Assembly (NCBI GenBank): GCA_041395905.1
Contig: JAWKZP010000003.1
Span: forward strand, 124,001 to 188,000
Direction of reading: 5' to 3'
Length of the DNA: 64,000 nucleotides
From: UBA7803 sp041395905
GTDB lineage: Bacteria > Pseudomonadota > Gammaproteobacteria > Pseudomonadales > Azotimanducaceae
Positions 23,435 to 32,567 of this stretch are shown one piece after another. The stretch's first letter is position 1, and every line of letters starts with the position of its first letter. The position numbers were made by a program, and so were the translations under genes. Below the pieces are notes generated by a model that saw nothing but the letters and a program-made list of their open reading frames with translations, ran no database searches and was not told the origin of the DNA.

Positions 23435-24686
23435 GGTCCTGAATCTGCGCCTTGGCCTCGTCGAGCACCAGCAGGCTCAGCTGCGGCGAGAGCAGCCCCA
23501 GGGCAAGCTTCGCGAACGCCGGGGTCTCGTCGAGCCGGGGCAGCTTGTGAAACGCCCGCTCGCGGACCATGGCGTGAAGGTGGGCGACCACCAGCACGTC
23601 GGTATAGTCGGCGCCGCCCTCGTGCTCCCGATACCAGTTGGCCTGATTGCGTGCGGCGATCTGAAAGTCGTCGAGGAATCCCCACTGCTCCAGCACCAGC
23701 GCGGAAAGTTCCGGTACCAGCCCGTTGAGGATCTCTTCAAGCGCTGCCGGGCGCTCCGCGAACTCGGGAAACGCCTCGGCACGCTCCACTACCGGCAGGG
23801 CTCCGATCTCGTGCAGGAGCCCGACCAGGAGGCCACGATCCGCATCGAGCCCGGGCGTCAGTCGCGCCAGCACCGTGCACAGCGCGGCCACGTCGATGGC
23901 GTGACGCCAGCGCTGAGTCATGTGGGTCTTCAGCGCGGCCGCGCGCGCCGTGAACAGGTCGCTGGTCGCGAGGCCCAGCACGATGCTCTGGGCGCGCTCC
24001 ACGCCGAGCCGCACCAGGGCGGCCTGCACGGAGTCGTAGCGTCCCTGCCCGCCGAACAGCGCGCTGTTGGCAACCTTGAGCAGCCGTGCCGCGATGGCAG
24101 GGTCTGCCGCAATGATGGCAGCGATGCTGTCCAGGTCGTAGTCGTCGCGCGCCAGCGCGCGCCGGATGCGCAGCGCGATGCCGGGCATCGCCGGAAGCTG
24201 CAGCGCGCCGCTGCGCGCGTCGCGCAGCAGACCCACCACCAGCGGATGGGACCGCCAGCTGCCGCCGACGCTGTCGTCGCTGAGCAGAAAGCGCGCCTGG
24301 CCGCGGCGGGCGCTGGCGGCATTGATCTGGCGTTTGAGTTGCGAGGCTTCCACGCGCATCAGGCGCGCTCCGGTCCGAGCCGTCACCCGGTACTGGCTCG
24401 GCCGCAGGTGGGCGATGGGAAATCCGGCATCCAGGTCCCCCGCCCGGACCACGCGCGCCGTGCCTTCACGGCCCTCGAGCTGCACCTCCCCTTCGAGCAG
24501 AAAGTACTCGTAGGGGCACAGCGCGCCGAGCTCCATGAGATCGACGCTGGCGGGCGCGTCGACGATCTGGCAATAGGATTCGATGGTTCTGAGCGACTCC
24601 AGGCCCCAGCGCGCGAAATAGGGGTGTCCGCCTGCGAGCCGCCGCAGGGTCCCGATCCGAATGGAAGAAACGTTCGCCTGTCTCAT
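23415..24686 (-). CDS. HDOD-domain protein with N-terminal cyclic-nucleotide-binding-like domain
   Basis: A 423-residue two-part protein. Residues ~25-130 resemble a cNMP-binding barrel (YEYFLLEGEVQLEG, then RVVRAGDLDAGFPIAHLRPSQ). Residues ~165-370 form an HDOD domain (LPAMPGIALRIRR, DPAIAARLLKVANSALFGG, LLVGLLHEIGALP), a metal-free relative of HD phosphohydrolases used in signalling. No DNA-binding motif is seen. The ATG at 24686 begins at MRQANVSS; a longer frame lacks conserved sequence. It is probably a signal-sensing scaffold. Confidence 0.82.
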
Positions 24687-24853
24687 GTCCCTGCCTGTCA
24701 CCGGGCCGTCCCGGACATCGAGACGCAACCACCCTCGAGTATAGGAGGCGCGGCTCAGACCAACCGTGACACGGCCCACGCCGCCGCAGTGCGCTGCGAC
24801 GCCGCCGGGTCTGCGACAACCGGCGCGGCATCCGCCACCAGGTCCGGGCCTCG

Positions 24854-26011
24854 ATGAGCACCTCCAGGCTGGTCGTGATCGGCGGCGGGGTCATGGGCAG
24901 CGCCGTAGCCTATTTTCTGACCCGTGACCCGCGCTGGCGCGGACGGCTCACCATCATCGAGCGCGACCCGACATTCGCCAGGGCTTCCTCTTCCCTGTCG
25001 GCGAGCGGAATCCGCCAGCAGTTCAGCACGCCCGTCTCCATCGCCATGTCCAGATTCGGGTTCGAGTTCGTGGCCGACGCGGCGGAGGTGCTCCGCGTCG
25101 ACCTCGGTCTGACCCGCCGCGGCTATCTGATCCTGGCCAGCGCCGAGCACGCGGATCTGCTCGCAGCCAGCGTGCAGCGTCAGCGGGCCCAGGGCGCGGA
25201 GGTGGCTCTGCTCGGCCCATCGGCACTGGCGCAGCGCTTTCCCTGGTTGAACGTCACCGGCATCGGCGCGGCCGGCTACGGCACTGACTACGAGGGCTGG
25301 TTCGACGGCCCGGCACTGCACCGGGCGCTGCTAACCGCCGCGCGAGGCCAGGGCGCGCAGCTGCAGGCAGGCGATGTGGTGGCGCTGGAGCGTGCCGGGG
25401 CAAAGCTCAGCGCCGTTCTCGGCGATGGCGCCAGAATCGAAGCCGATCTGTTCGTGCTCGCTGCGGGCGCCTGGTCCGGCACGCTCGCGGCAACCGCCGG
25501 GGTGGACCTGCCCGTCGCGGCGCGCAAACGCCAGGTGTTCGTGTTCCGCACGCCGGCACCCGTCGACGGCCTGCCCATGCTGTTCGACCCGAGCGGGGTC
25601 TGGTGCCGTCCGGAGGGACCGGCGTTCCTTTGCGGACGGGCGCCTCGAGCCGACGAGGATCCGGATGATGCGCCGCTGGAGGTGCACCACCAGCAGTTCG
25701 ACGAGGAGATCTGGCCAGTTCTGGCGCAGCGCGTCCCGGGGTTCGAAGCGCTCCGGGTTACGGGGGCCTGGGCCGGCTACTACGAATACTGCACGTTCGA
25801 TCAGAACGGCATCGTCGGCTCCCTGCCCGGCATCGACAACCTGCTGGCAGCGACGGGTTTCTCGGGCCACGGCATGCAGCATGCACCCGCTGTCGGCCGC
25901 GGCATCGCCGAGCTGGTGCTCGACGGCGGCTATCGGAGCCTGGACCTGTCGGATCTCGGCTACGCGCGGATCGCCGCGGGCCGTCCGATCCGCGAGCAGT
26001 TGATCTACTGA
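24854..26011 (+). CDS. FAD-dependent amine/amino-acid oxidoreductase (DAO family)
   Basis: A 385-residue DAO-type flavoprotein. The N-terminal dinucleotide fold is VVIGGGVMGSAVAYFL with the acid at the end of strand 2 (IIERD). The C-terminal GFSGHGMQHAPAVGRGIAEL is the usual FAD-contacting segment. The family oxidises secondary amines or D-amino acids. It precedes an ornithine-cyclodeaminase-family protein and a GPH symporter, suggesting one uptake-and-oxidation module for an amino acid derivative. There is no strong ribosome site at this ATG. Confidence 0.82.
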   Translation: MSTSRLVVIGGGVMGSAVAYFLTRDPRWRGRLTIIERDPTFARASSSLSASGIRQQFSTPVSIAMSRFGFEFVADAAEVLRVDLGLTRRGYLILASAEHADLLAASVQRQRAQGAEVALLGPSALAQRFPWLNVTGIGAAGYGTDYEGWFDGPALHRALLTAARGQGAQLQAGDVVALERAGAKLSAVLGDGARIEADLFVLAAGAWSGTLAATAGVDLPVAARKRQVFVFRTPAPVDGLPMLFDPSGVWCRPEGPAFLCGRAPRADEDPDDAPLEVHHQQFDEEIWPVLAQRVPGFEALRVTGAWAGYYEYCTFDQNGIVGSLPGIDNLLAATGFSGHGMQHAPAVGRGIAELVLDGGYRSLDLSDLGYARIAAGRPIREQLIY

Positions 26012-26094
26012 CGGGCGTGCCGCTGCTGTCACGCGCCGCCCCGCCATGGTAGAACCCCGGGCGTCAGTTGCACGGCACGCCGGGAGAACCACTC

Positions 26095-27075
26095 ATGCAG
26101 ATTCCCGATTCGGTTCAGACATTCGACGGCGCTGCCGTGCGCCGCCTGTTGCCCATGGCCCTGTGCGTCGACCTCATGGCCGAAGTGCAGAAGGGTCTGT
26201 CCCGCGGCGAGATCCCGCTGCCGCTGCGCAGCTTCCTACCCCTGCCCGGCGAAGCCGGCCGGGCGCTCGGCGTCATGCCCGGCGCGCTGCCGGAGCGTGG
26301 CGTTTTCGGCTGCAAGCTGATCTCCCTGTTTCCGGAGAACCCCGCGGCAGGACGACCCGCCATACAGGGCAGCGTGCTGCTGTTTTCCAGCGATCACGGC
26401 GCACCGGTGGCGCTCGTCGACGCGGCCGCGCTCACCGCCATCAGGACGGCGGCTGCAAGCGCAGCCGCGACCCGTGCCCTGGCGCGTCCGGACGCGCACG
26501 TGCTGGCTCTGGTCGGCACCGGCGTCCAGGCACAGTCGCACCTCGAGGCCATGCTCTGCGTGCGCTCGATCAGCACGGTTCGTGTATGGGGCCGCACGCC
26601 GGCGCACGTACGCGCGTTCTGCGCCTCAGCTTCGGCTCGCTACCAGATTCCCGTGACGGCAGCCACAAGCATCGAGGACGCCGTGACCGGCGCAGACCTC
26701 GTCTGTGCGGTGACCGCAGCGGCGCAGCCGGTGCTTCGCGGTCCCTGCCTGACGCCAGGCTGCCATCTCAATCTGGTAGGCGCGCACAGCGCCGGCACCC
26801 GCGAGGCGGATGGCGCCGCCCTGGCCGGCGCCCGCATCTTCACTGAAGTCGGGGCATTCGCCGAAGCTGAAGCCGGTGATATCCTGCTGGCGCTCGACGA
26901 GGGCGCCATCGAGGCGACACAGATCGTCGGCGAGATCGGTGCGGTCCTGGCCGGCGCCCTCCCCGGGCGCGAATCCGCCGCGGACATCACCGTCTACAAG
27001 AGTCTGGGGAACGTCGCGCAGGACCTCATTGCAGCCAGCGAGGTGTATCTGCGCGGGCGCAACGGGGGCGCATGA
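26095..27075 (+). CDS. Ornithine cyclodeaminase/mu-crystallin family protein
   Basis: A 326-residue OCD/mu-crystallin family protein. The dinucleotide fold is LALVGTGVQAQSHLEAM. The N-terminal half carries GCKLISLFPENP and AIQGSVLLFSSDHGAPVALVDAAALTAIRTAA, with the substrate-region lysine and arginine. Members are NAD-using cyclodeaminases or NAD(P)H ketimine reductases. After an amine-oxidising flavoprotein, ketimine reductase activity is an attractive inference. The ATG at 26095 has GGGAG nine bases upstream; its stop overlaps the symporter start. Confidence 0.82.
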   Translation: MQIPDSVQTFDGAAVRRLLPMALCVDLMAEVQKGLSRGEIPLPLRSFLPLPGEAGRALGVMPGALPERGVFGCKLISLFPENPAAGRPAIQGSVLLFSSDHGAPVALVDAAALTAIRTAAASAAATRALARPDAHVLALVGTGVQAQSHLEAMLCVRSISTVRVWGRTPAHVRAFCASASARYQIPVTAATSIEDAVTGADLVCAVTAAAQPVLRGPCLTPGCHLNLVGAHSAGTREADGAALAGARIFTEVGAFAEAEAGDILLALDEGAIEATQIVGEIGAVLAGALPGRESAADITVYKSLGNVAQDLIAASEVYLRGRNGGA

Positions 27076-28466
27076 GCAGGTCGATCGGCACACGGGAAAT
27101 CTGGACCTGGGGCAGTCTGGGCTTGCCCCTGGCAATGCTCGGCTATCCGCTGGGCATCTGGCTGCCGCGCGCGTACGGCACCGACGTCGGAATCGAGCTG
27201 GCGTGGATCGGCTTCGCCGGTATGGCCGCAGGCGTCTTCGACGCGTTCACCGACCCCATCATGGGCTTTGCCAGCGACCGCTTCCGCTCGCGCTGGGGCC
27301 GGCGCCGCATCTGGATCCTTTGCGGCACGCCGGTGCTGGTGCTGGCCGTGTGGATGCTGCTCAACCCGCCCGGGGGCATCACCGCTGCGTATCTGCTCAC
27401 CTGGTACATGTGTCTCAGGGTCGGCACGACCCTGATGCTCATACCCTACAGCGCCTGGGGCGCAGAGCTCTCCGCCGAGTATCACACCCGCACCCGCATT
27501 CAGGCCGCCCGCGAGGTGTTCGTGCTGGTGGGGCTCATCGCCGCGGCCAGCATCCCGTTTCTGGTAGAGGAGATCTACGGCGACGCCACCACCGCGCTGA
27601 TCGTGCTGGAGAACTTCAGCTGGGCGGTGCTGGTGCTGTTGCCGCTGAGTGCCATCGTCATAGTCGCAAGCGTGCCCGAGCCGCCGCCGCTGCCGGGCGA
27701 AGGCGCCGTGGGACTGGTCCGCTCGCTTCGCCTGATGGCCCGCAACGGGCTGTTCCGGCGCGTGCTGGCCATCGAGCTGCTGATCACCTGCGGTGAAAAC
27801 TTCCGCAATGCGCTCAGCCTGTTCTTCATGCAGGAGGTCATCGGCGCCGCGCGGCCCGGCGCCCTGTACCTGCTGTACTTCAGCACCGGTCTCATCGCGA
27901 TTGCGTTCTGGAACTACCTGGCGCGTCGCTTCGGCAAGCATCAGTCGCTCGCGTTCGCGCTGGTACTGGTCGGCATCGACTCACTGATCATCTTCACGCT
28001 CGACTATGGTGACGTGACCGCGTTCTATGTGCTGTTCGTCATCAAGGGCTTCTGCTTCGGGGCTTTCGCCTACCTGCCCCGCGCCATGCTCGCCGACGTC
28101 ATCGATCTGGACACCGCCCGCAGCGGCGATTCCCGCCCTGGCAGCTACTTTTCCGTGCACGGCCTGATGACCAAACTCTCGGCATCGGTGGGCCTGACCG
28201 CGCTGCCGTTGTTGTCGATGTTCGGCTTCGATGCCGGTCGCGGTGCCAGCAACACGGACGCCGCGCTGTTCTGGCTGGCCGTGCTCTATGCCATCGTCCC
28301 CACGCTGCTGTTCGCTCTGGCGATCTGGCAGAGCGTGACCTGGCCGTTGACCGCCGAACGGCACGCACGCCTGCAGGGTCTGATGGAACGACGCTCGGCC
28401 AGACGCCGCCCGGCGCGATCTCACGCGGCGACGGCGGCGGACCGCGGGGAATTGCTACCGCCATAG
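27072..28466 (+). CDS. GPH-type (MelB-like) symporter
   Basis: A 464-residue MFS_2/GPH family transporter with about 12 helices. The hallmark loop GVFDAFTDPIMGFASDRFRSRWGRRR is present, with the FDAFTDP motif lining the cation site in MelB. A second conserved stretch is YLPRAMLADVIDLDTARSGDSRPG. The ATG overlaps the previous stop (ATGA). The substrate may be a sugar, glucuronide or an amino acid derivative; the enzyme neighbours favour the last. Confidence 0.82.
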   Translation: MSRSIGTREIWTWGSLGLPLAMLGYPLGIWLPRAYGTDVGIELAWIGFAGMAAGVFDAFTDPIMGFASDRFRSRWGRRRIWILCGTPVLVLAVWMLLNPPGGITAAYLLTWYMCLRVGTTLMLIPYSAWGAELSAEYHTRTRIQAAREVFVLVGLIAAASIPFLVEEIYGDATTALIVLENFSWAVLVLLPLSAIVIVASVPEPPPLPGEGAVGLVRSLRLMARNGLFRRVLAIELLITCGENFRNALSLFFMQEVIGAARPGALYLLYFSTGLIAIAFWNYLARRFGKHQSLAFALVLVGIDSLIIFTLDYGDVTAFYVLFVIKGFCFGAFAYLPRAMLADVIDLDTARSGDSRPGSYFSVHGLMTKLSASVGLTALPLLSMFGFDAGRGASNTDAALFWLAVLYAIVPTLLFALAIWQSVTWPLTAERHARLQGLMERRSARRRPARSHAATAADRGELLPP

Positions 28467-28651
28467 ATCGCCCGCTCCAATGGCTCGGGCCATGCTAGAA
28501 GCTCGCGGCCACGCCAGCAAGGCACGACACCGGGCGCGCCCGCCGTCAGGGGCAGACGGCCGCCGGTCAGGCCGCGCCCGGCCATGTGGCCCGGGTACAA
28601 GCCAGACGCTATCATTCGCGGCTCGCCAGACGCCAGGACCCGGGAGTCGAC

Positions 28652-30184
28652 ATGCAGGAAAACATCGCCAAGCTGCGGGAGAAGGAGCAGGCCGCCCTGC
28701 TCGGGGGCGGCGAGCACCGCATCCAGCAGCAACACCTCAAAGGCAAGCTGACTGCCCGCGAACGCCTCGAGCTGCTGCTCGACGAGGGCAGCTTCGAGGA
28801 GTGGGACAAGTACGTCGAGCACCGTTCCCACGACTTCGGCATGCAGGACCAGAAGATCCCGGGCGACGGCGTAGTGACCGGTTACGGCACCATCAACGGC
28901 CGCCTGGTGTTCGTATTCAGCCAGGACTTCACCGTGTTCGGCGGCGCGCTCTCCGAGGCGCACGCAGAGAAGATCTGCAAGATCATGGATCAGGCCATGA
29001 AGGTGGGTGCTCCGGTGATCGGGCTGAACGATTCCGGCGGTGCCCGCATTCAGGAGGGCGTCGCTTCCCTCGGCGGCTACGCCGAGATCTTCCAGCGCAA
29101 CGTGCTGGCCTCCGGCGTGGTGCCCCAGCTGTCGGTGATCATGGGGCCGTGCGCCGGCGGGGCCGTCTACTCACCCGCCATGACGGACTTCATCTTCATG
29201 GTGGAGGACAGCGCCTACATGTTCGTGACCGGGCCTGACGTGGTGAAGACCGTGACCCACGAGATCGTCACCCCCGAGGAGCTGGGCGGCGCCAGCATCC
29301 ACACACGCAAGTCCGGAGTGGCCGACCTTTCGTTCGAGAACGACGTCGAGGCGCTGCTGCGCACCCGCAGGTTCTTCGACTACCTGCCGGCCAACAATCG
29401 CGACAAGCCGCCGCGCTGGCCCACCGAGGACCCGGCGGGCCGCGCCGAGCCTTCGCTCGATACGCTGGTTCCGCCGGACGCCTCCAAGCCCTACGACATC
29501 AAGGAGGTGATCCACAAGGTCGCCGACGAAGGCGAGTTCTTCGAGCTGCAACCCGGCTATGCCCAGAACATCGTCATCGGCTTCATCCGCCTGCAGGGAT
29601 CCACCGTCGGCGTGGTGGCGAATCAGCCCATGGTTCTGGCCGGCTGCCTGGACATCGATTCGTCCAAGAAGGGTGCCCGCTTCGTGCGCTTCTGCGATGC
29701 TTTCAACATCCCGATCCTGACCCTGGTGGACGTGCCCGGCTTCATGCCCGGCACAGCCCAGGAGTACGGCGGCATCATCAAGAACGGTGCCAAGCTGCTG
29801 TACGCGTACGCCGAGTGCACGGTGCCGAAGGTGACGCTCATCACCCGCAAGGCCTATGGCGGCGCCTACGACGTGATGGCATCCAAGCACCTGCGCGGCG
29901 ACGTCAATCTGGCCTGGCCCAGCGCCGAGATTGCCGTCATGGGCGCGAAGGGCGCCGTCGAGATCATCTTCCGTAAGGAGCTCGGCGACAACGAGGGCAT
30001 ACAGCGGCGCACCAATGAGTACCAGCAGCTGTTCGCCAACCCGTTCGTGGCCGCAAGCCGCGGGTTCGTCGACGACGTGATCATGCCGCGCGAAACGCGC
30101 GAACGCGTCTGCCGCTCCTTCGCCATGCTGCGCGACAAGAAGCTCGAAAATCCCTGGCGCAAGCACGGCAACATCCCGCTCTGA
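28652..30184 (+). CDS. pccB: Propionyl-CoA carboxylase beta (carboxyltransferase) subunit
   Basis: A 510-residue carboxyltransferase, the usual PccB length. It transfers carboxyl from biotin to propionyl-CoA, giving methylmalonyl-CoA. Seen: GKLTARERLELLLDEGSFEE, the GGARIQEGVASLGGYA acyl-CoA site, GPCAGGAVYSPA, and in the C-terminal half PGFMPGTAQEYGGIIKNGAKLLYA. The ATG at 28652 follows CGGGAG. It is followed 10 bp later by the alpha subunit. Acetyl- or butyryl-CoA activity is possible, but propionyl-CoA fits the nearby epimerase and mutase. Confidence 0.9.
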   Translation: MQENIAKLREKEQAALLGGGEHRIQQQHLKGKLTARERLELLLDEGSFEEWDKYVEHRSHDFGMQDQKIPGDGVVTGYGTINGRLVFVFSQDFTVFGGALSEAHAEKICKIMDQAMKVGAPVIGLNDSGGARIQEGVASLGGYAEIFQRNVLASGVVPQLSVIMGPCAGGAVYSPAMTDFIFMVEDSAYMFVTGPDVVKTVTHEIVTPEELGGASIHTRKSGVADLSFENDVEALLRTRRFFDYLPANNRDKPPRWPTEDPAGRAEPSLDTLVPPDASKPYDIKEVIHKVADEGEFFELQPGYAQNIVIGFIRLQGSTVGVVANQPMVLAGCLDIDSSKKGARFVRFCDAFNIPILTLVDVPGFMPGTAQEYGGIIKNGAKLLYAYAECTVPKVTLITRKAYGGAYDVMASKHLRGDVNLAWPSAEIAVMGAKGAVEIIFRKELGDNEGIQRRTNEYQQLFANPFVAASRGFVDDVIMPRETRERVCRSFAMLRDKKLENPWRKHGNIPL

Positions 30185-30194
30185 GGTACCGTCG

Positions 30195-32180
30195 ATGTTC
30201 AAGAAGATCCTGATAGCCAACCGGGGCGAGATCGCCTGCCGCGTGATCAAAACCACCCGACGCCTTGGCATCCAGACCGTGGCGGTGTATTCCGACGCCG
30301 ACGCCAATGCCCTGCACGTACGCATGGCGGACGAGGCCGTGCGCATCGGCACCGCGGCCTCCGCCGACAGCTACCTGCGCATGGATCGGGTGATCGAGGC
30401 CTGCAGGCAGACCGGGGCCGAGGCGGTGCATCCCGGCTACGGCTTTCTCTCGGAGAACGCCGAGTTCTGCCGCGCGCTGGCGGATGCCGGAATCACATTC
30501 ATCGGCCCGGGCCTGAAGGCCATCACCAGCATGGGTGACAAGATCACCTCGAAGCTGCTGGCTAGGGAGGCCGGGGTCAGCACGGTGCCGGGCTACACGG
30601 ACGTCATCAAAGGCCCCGATCACGCCGTGGAGATCGCTCGCGAGATCGGCTACCCCGTGATGCTCAAGGCGAGCGCCGGCGGCGGCGGCAAGGGCATGCG
30701 CGTGGTCTGGAACGATGCCGAGTGCCGCGACGGCTTCGAGCGGGCCAGCAACGAAGCCCGCTCCAGCTTCGGCGACGAGCGCGTGTTCGCCGAGAAGTTC
30801 ATTCAGGAGCCCCGGCATATCGAGATTCAGGTGCTGGCGGACAGCCACGGCAACGTGATCTATCTGGGCGAGCGGGAGTGCTCGATCCAGCGGCGCCATC
30901 AGAAGGTCATCGAAGAGGCGCCCTCCCCGTTCCTCGACGAGGAGACCCGCCGCGCCATGGGCGAGCAGGCGGTAGCGCTGGCACGGGCGGTGGACTACTG
31001 CTCTGCCGGCACGGTGGAGTTCATCGTCGACGCGGCGCGCAATTTCTACTTCCTCGAAATGAACACCCGCCTGCAGGTGGAACACCCGGTCACGGAACTG
31101 GTTACCGGCCAGGATCTGGTCGAGCACATGATCCGCGTGGCGGCAGGCGAGAAGCTTTCGCTCACCCAGGCAGACGTGCGCCTGAAGGGCTGGGCCATGG
31201 AGGCGCGCGTGTACGCCGAGGATCCGTTCCGCAATTTCATGCCGTCCATCGGCCGCCTGGTGCGCTACCAGCCGCCGACGGAGAGCGCCACGGTGCGCGT
31301 GGACACCGGCATCGAGGAAGGCAGCGAAGTGTCGATGTTCTACGACCCGATGATCGCCAAGCTGGTGACCTACGGCGAAGATCGCAACAAAGCCATCGAC
31401 CACATGGCCGACGCCCTGGACAACTACTACATCCGCGGCGTGAATCACAACATCAGCTTCCTCAACGCGCTGATCATGCATCCGCGCTTTCGCGAGGGGC
31501 GCCTGACCACCAACTTCATTGCCGAGGAGTACCCGGACGGGTTCCACGCCGCGGACGTACCGCAGAGCGACCCGATGATCCCGGTCGCAGTGGCCGCCAT
31601 GGTGCACGTAAGGCTGGACGACCGGGCCCACGAAATCAGCGGCCAGACGCGGCGCTTCGAGCGCAGGCGGCGCCGCGACTGGGTGGTGATCGCCAACCGG
31701 GTCCACTATCCCGTGACCATCGAAGCCGTGGCCCATGGCTATGAGGTCTGGTACGGCGATACCGTCTATCGGGTCAAGAGCGACTGGCAGTTCGGTGAGC
31801 CGGTGGTGCAGGCCGAGATCAACGGCCGCAGCGTGAGCGTGCAGCTCGATCAGCAGCGCGCCGGCTATCGGGCGTTTCACCACGGCACCGAGATCGAGCT
31901 CATGGTGCTGACGCCCCGAGCCGCCGAGCTGACCGCGCACATGATCGAGAAACAGCCGCCGGACCTGTCCAAGTTCCTGCTCTCGCCCATGCCTGGACTG
32001 CTGGTGCGGCTGTCCGTGGCGGAGGGCGACGAGGTCAAGGCCGGCGAGGAGCTGGCGGTGGTGGAAGCCATGAAGATGGAGAACAGCCTGCGTGCCATCG
32101 ACGACGGAGTGGTCGCCAAGGTGCTCGCCAGTCAGGGCGACAGCCTGATGGTGGATCAGCCGATTCTCGAGTTCGAATAG
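30195..32180 (+). CDS. pccA: Propionyl-CoA carboxylase alpha subunit (biotin carboxylase plus BCCP)
   Basis: A 661-residue subunit. Residues 1-~450 are a biotin carboxylase (FKKILIANRGEIACRV, the ATP-grasp loop KASAGGGGKGMRVV, ERECSIQRRHQKVIEEAPS, FLEMNTRLQVEHPVTE). A BT linker domain follows, then a biotinyl domain with the biotin-accepting Lys627 in EAMKMEN. It carboxylates biotin with ATP and bicarbonate for PccB. The sequence GAGG before ATG 30195 marks the start. The pair forms a clear two-gene operon. Confidence 0.92.
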   Translation: MFKKILIANRGEIACRVIKTTRRLGIQTVAVYSDADANALHVRMADEAVRIGTAASADSYLRMDRVIEACRQTGAEAVHPGYGFLSENAEFCRALADAGITFIGPGLKAITSMGDKITSKLLAREAGVSTVPGYTDVIKGPDHAVEIAREIGYPVMLKASAGGGGKGMRVVWNDAECRDGFERASNEARSSFGDERVFAEKFIQEPRHIEIQVLADSHGNVIYLGERECSIQRRHQKVIEEAPSPFLDEETRRAMGEQAVALARAVDYCSAGTVEFIVDAARNFYFLEMNTRLQVEHPVTELVTGQDLVEHMIRVAAGEKLSLTQADVRLKGWAMEARVYAEDPFRNFMPSIGRLVRYQPPTESATVRVDTGIEEGSEVSMFYDPMIAKLVTYGEDRNKAIDHMADALDNYYIRGVNHNISFLNALIMHPRFREGRLTTNFIAEEYPDGFHAADVPQSDPMIPVAVAAMVHVRLDDRAHEISGQTRRFERRRRRDWVVIANRVHYPVTIEAVAHGYEVWYGDTVYRVKSDWQFGEPVVQAEINGRSVSVQLDQQRAGYRAFHHGTEIELMVLTPRAAELTAHMIEKQPPDLSKFLLSPMPGLLVRLSVAEGDEVKAGEELAVVEAMKMENSLRAIDDGVVAKVLASQGDSLMVDQPILEFE

Positions 32181-32567
32181 CTGGGCCGGCACGCGCGTCG
32201 GCAGCCATGGCTCGCGCCAGCCGCGCGAGCTGTGGCCGCCGCTGCCACGCCCGCGCGTTTTCGGTGCGGAGCGCCATCGGGCGCACCACAATCGGGCACC
32301 TGCGGACGGCCCACGCGCAGCCGCCCTGGCGTTCCCGCAACTCGACCGCACACCGGCCAGCATTTTCCCTGCGCGCCGCCGCCTGCCGCCCGGCCCTGCA
32401 CCGGGATCAAGGCCCCCTGCGCTCTGGCGCGTAAGTTGCTTGCAACCTTCGGGAACGGAGTCGCGCACTGACGGGCCCGCCCGCGGCCAAAGCTTGCGCA
32501 CTCTCGAGGCGCCTGATCGAGGCGTGCGATCCCGTATTTTCGCCCAATGCTCATCCGAGGGGACACC
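32181..32567. other. 387-bp gene-free interval
   Basis: I find no supported gene between pccA and the amidotransferase-like gene. Short open frames here lack ribosome sites and conserved sequence. Only small dyads are seen, for example GTTGC-TT-GCAAC near 32434. A promoter for the downstream gene is expected toward the 3' end, but no good -35/-10 pair stands out. Confidence 0.5.

Noticed and set aside
32181..32567. Short open frames between pccA and the amidotransferase-like gene
   Set aside because: None has a ribosome site or a recognisable protein pattern.
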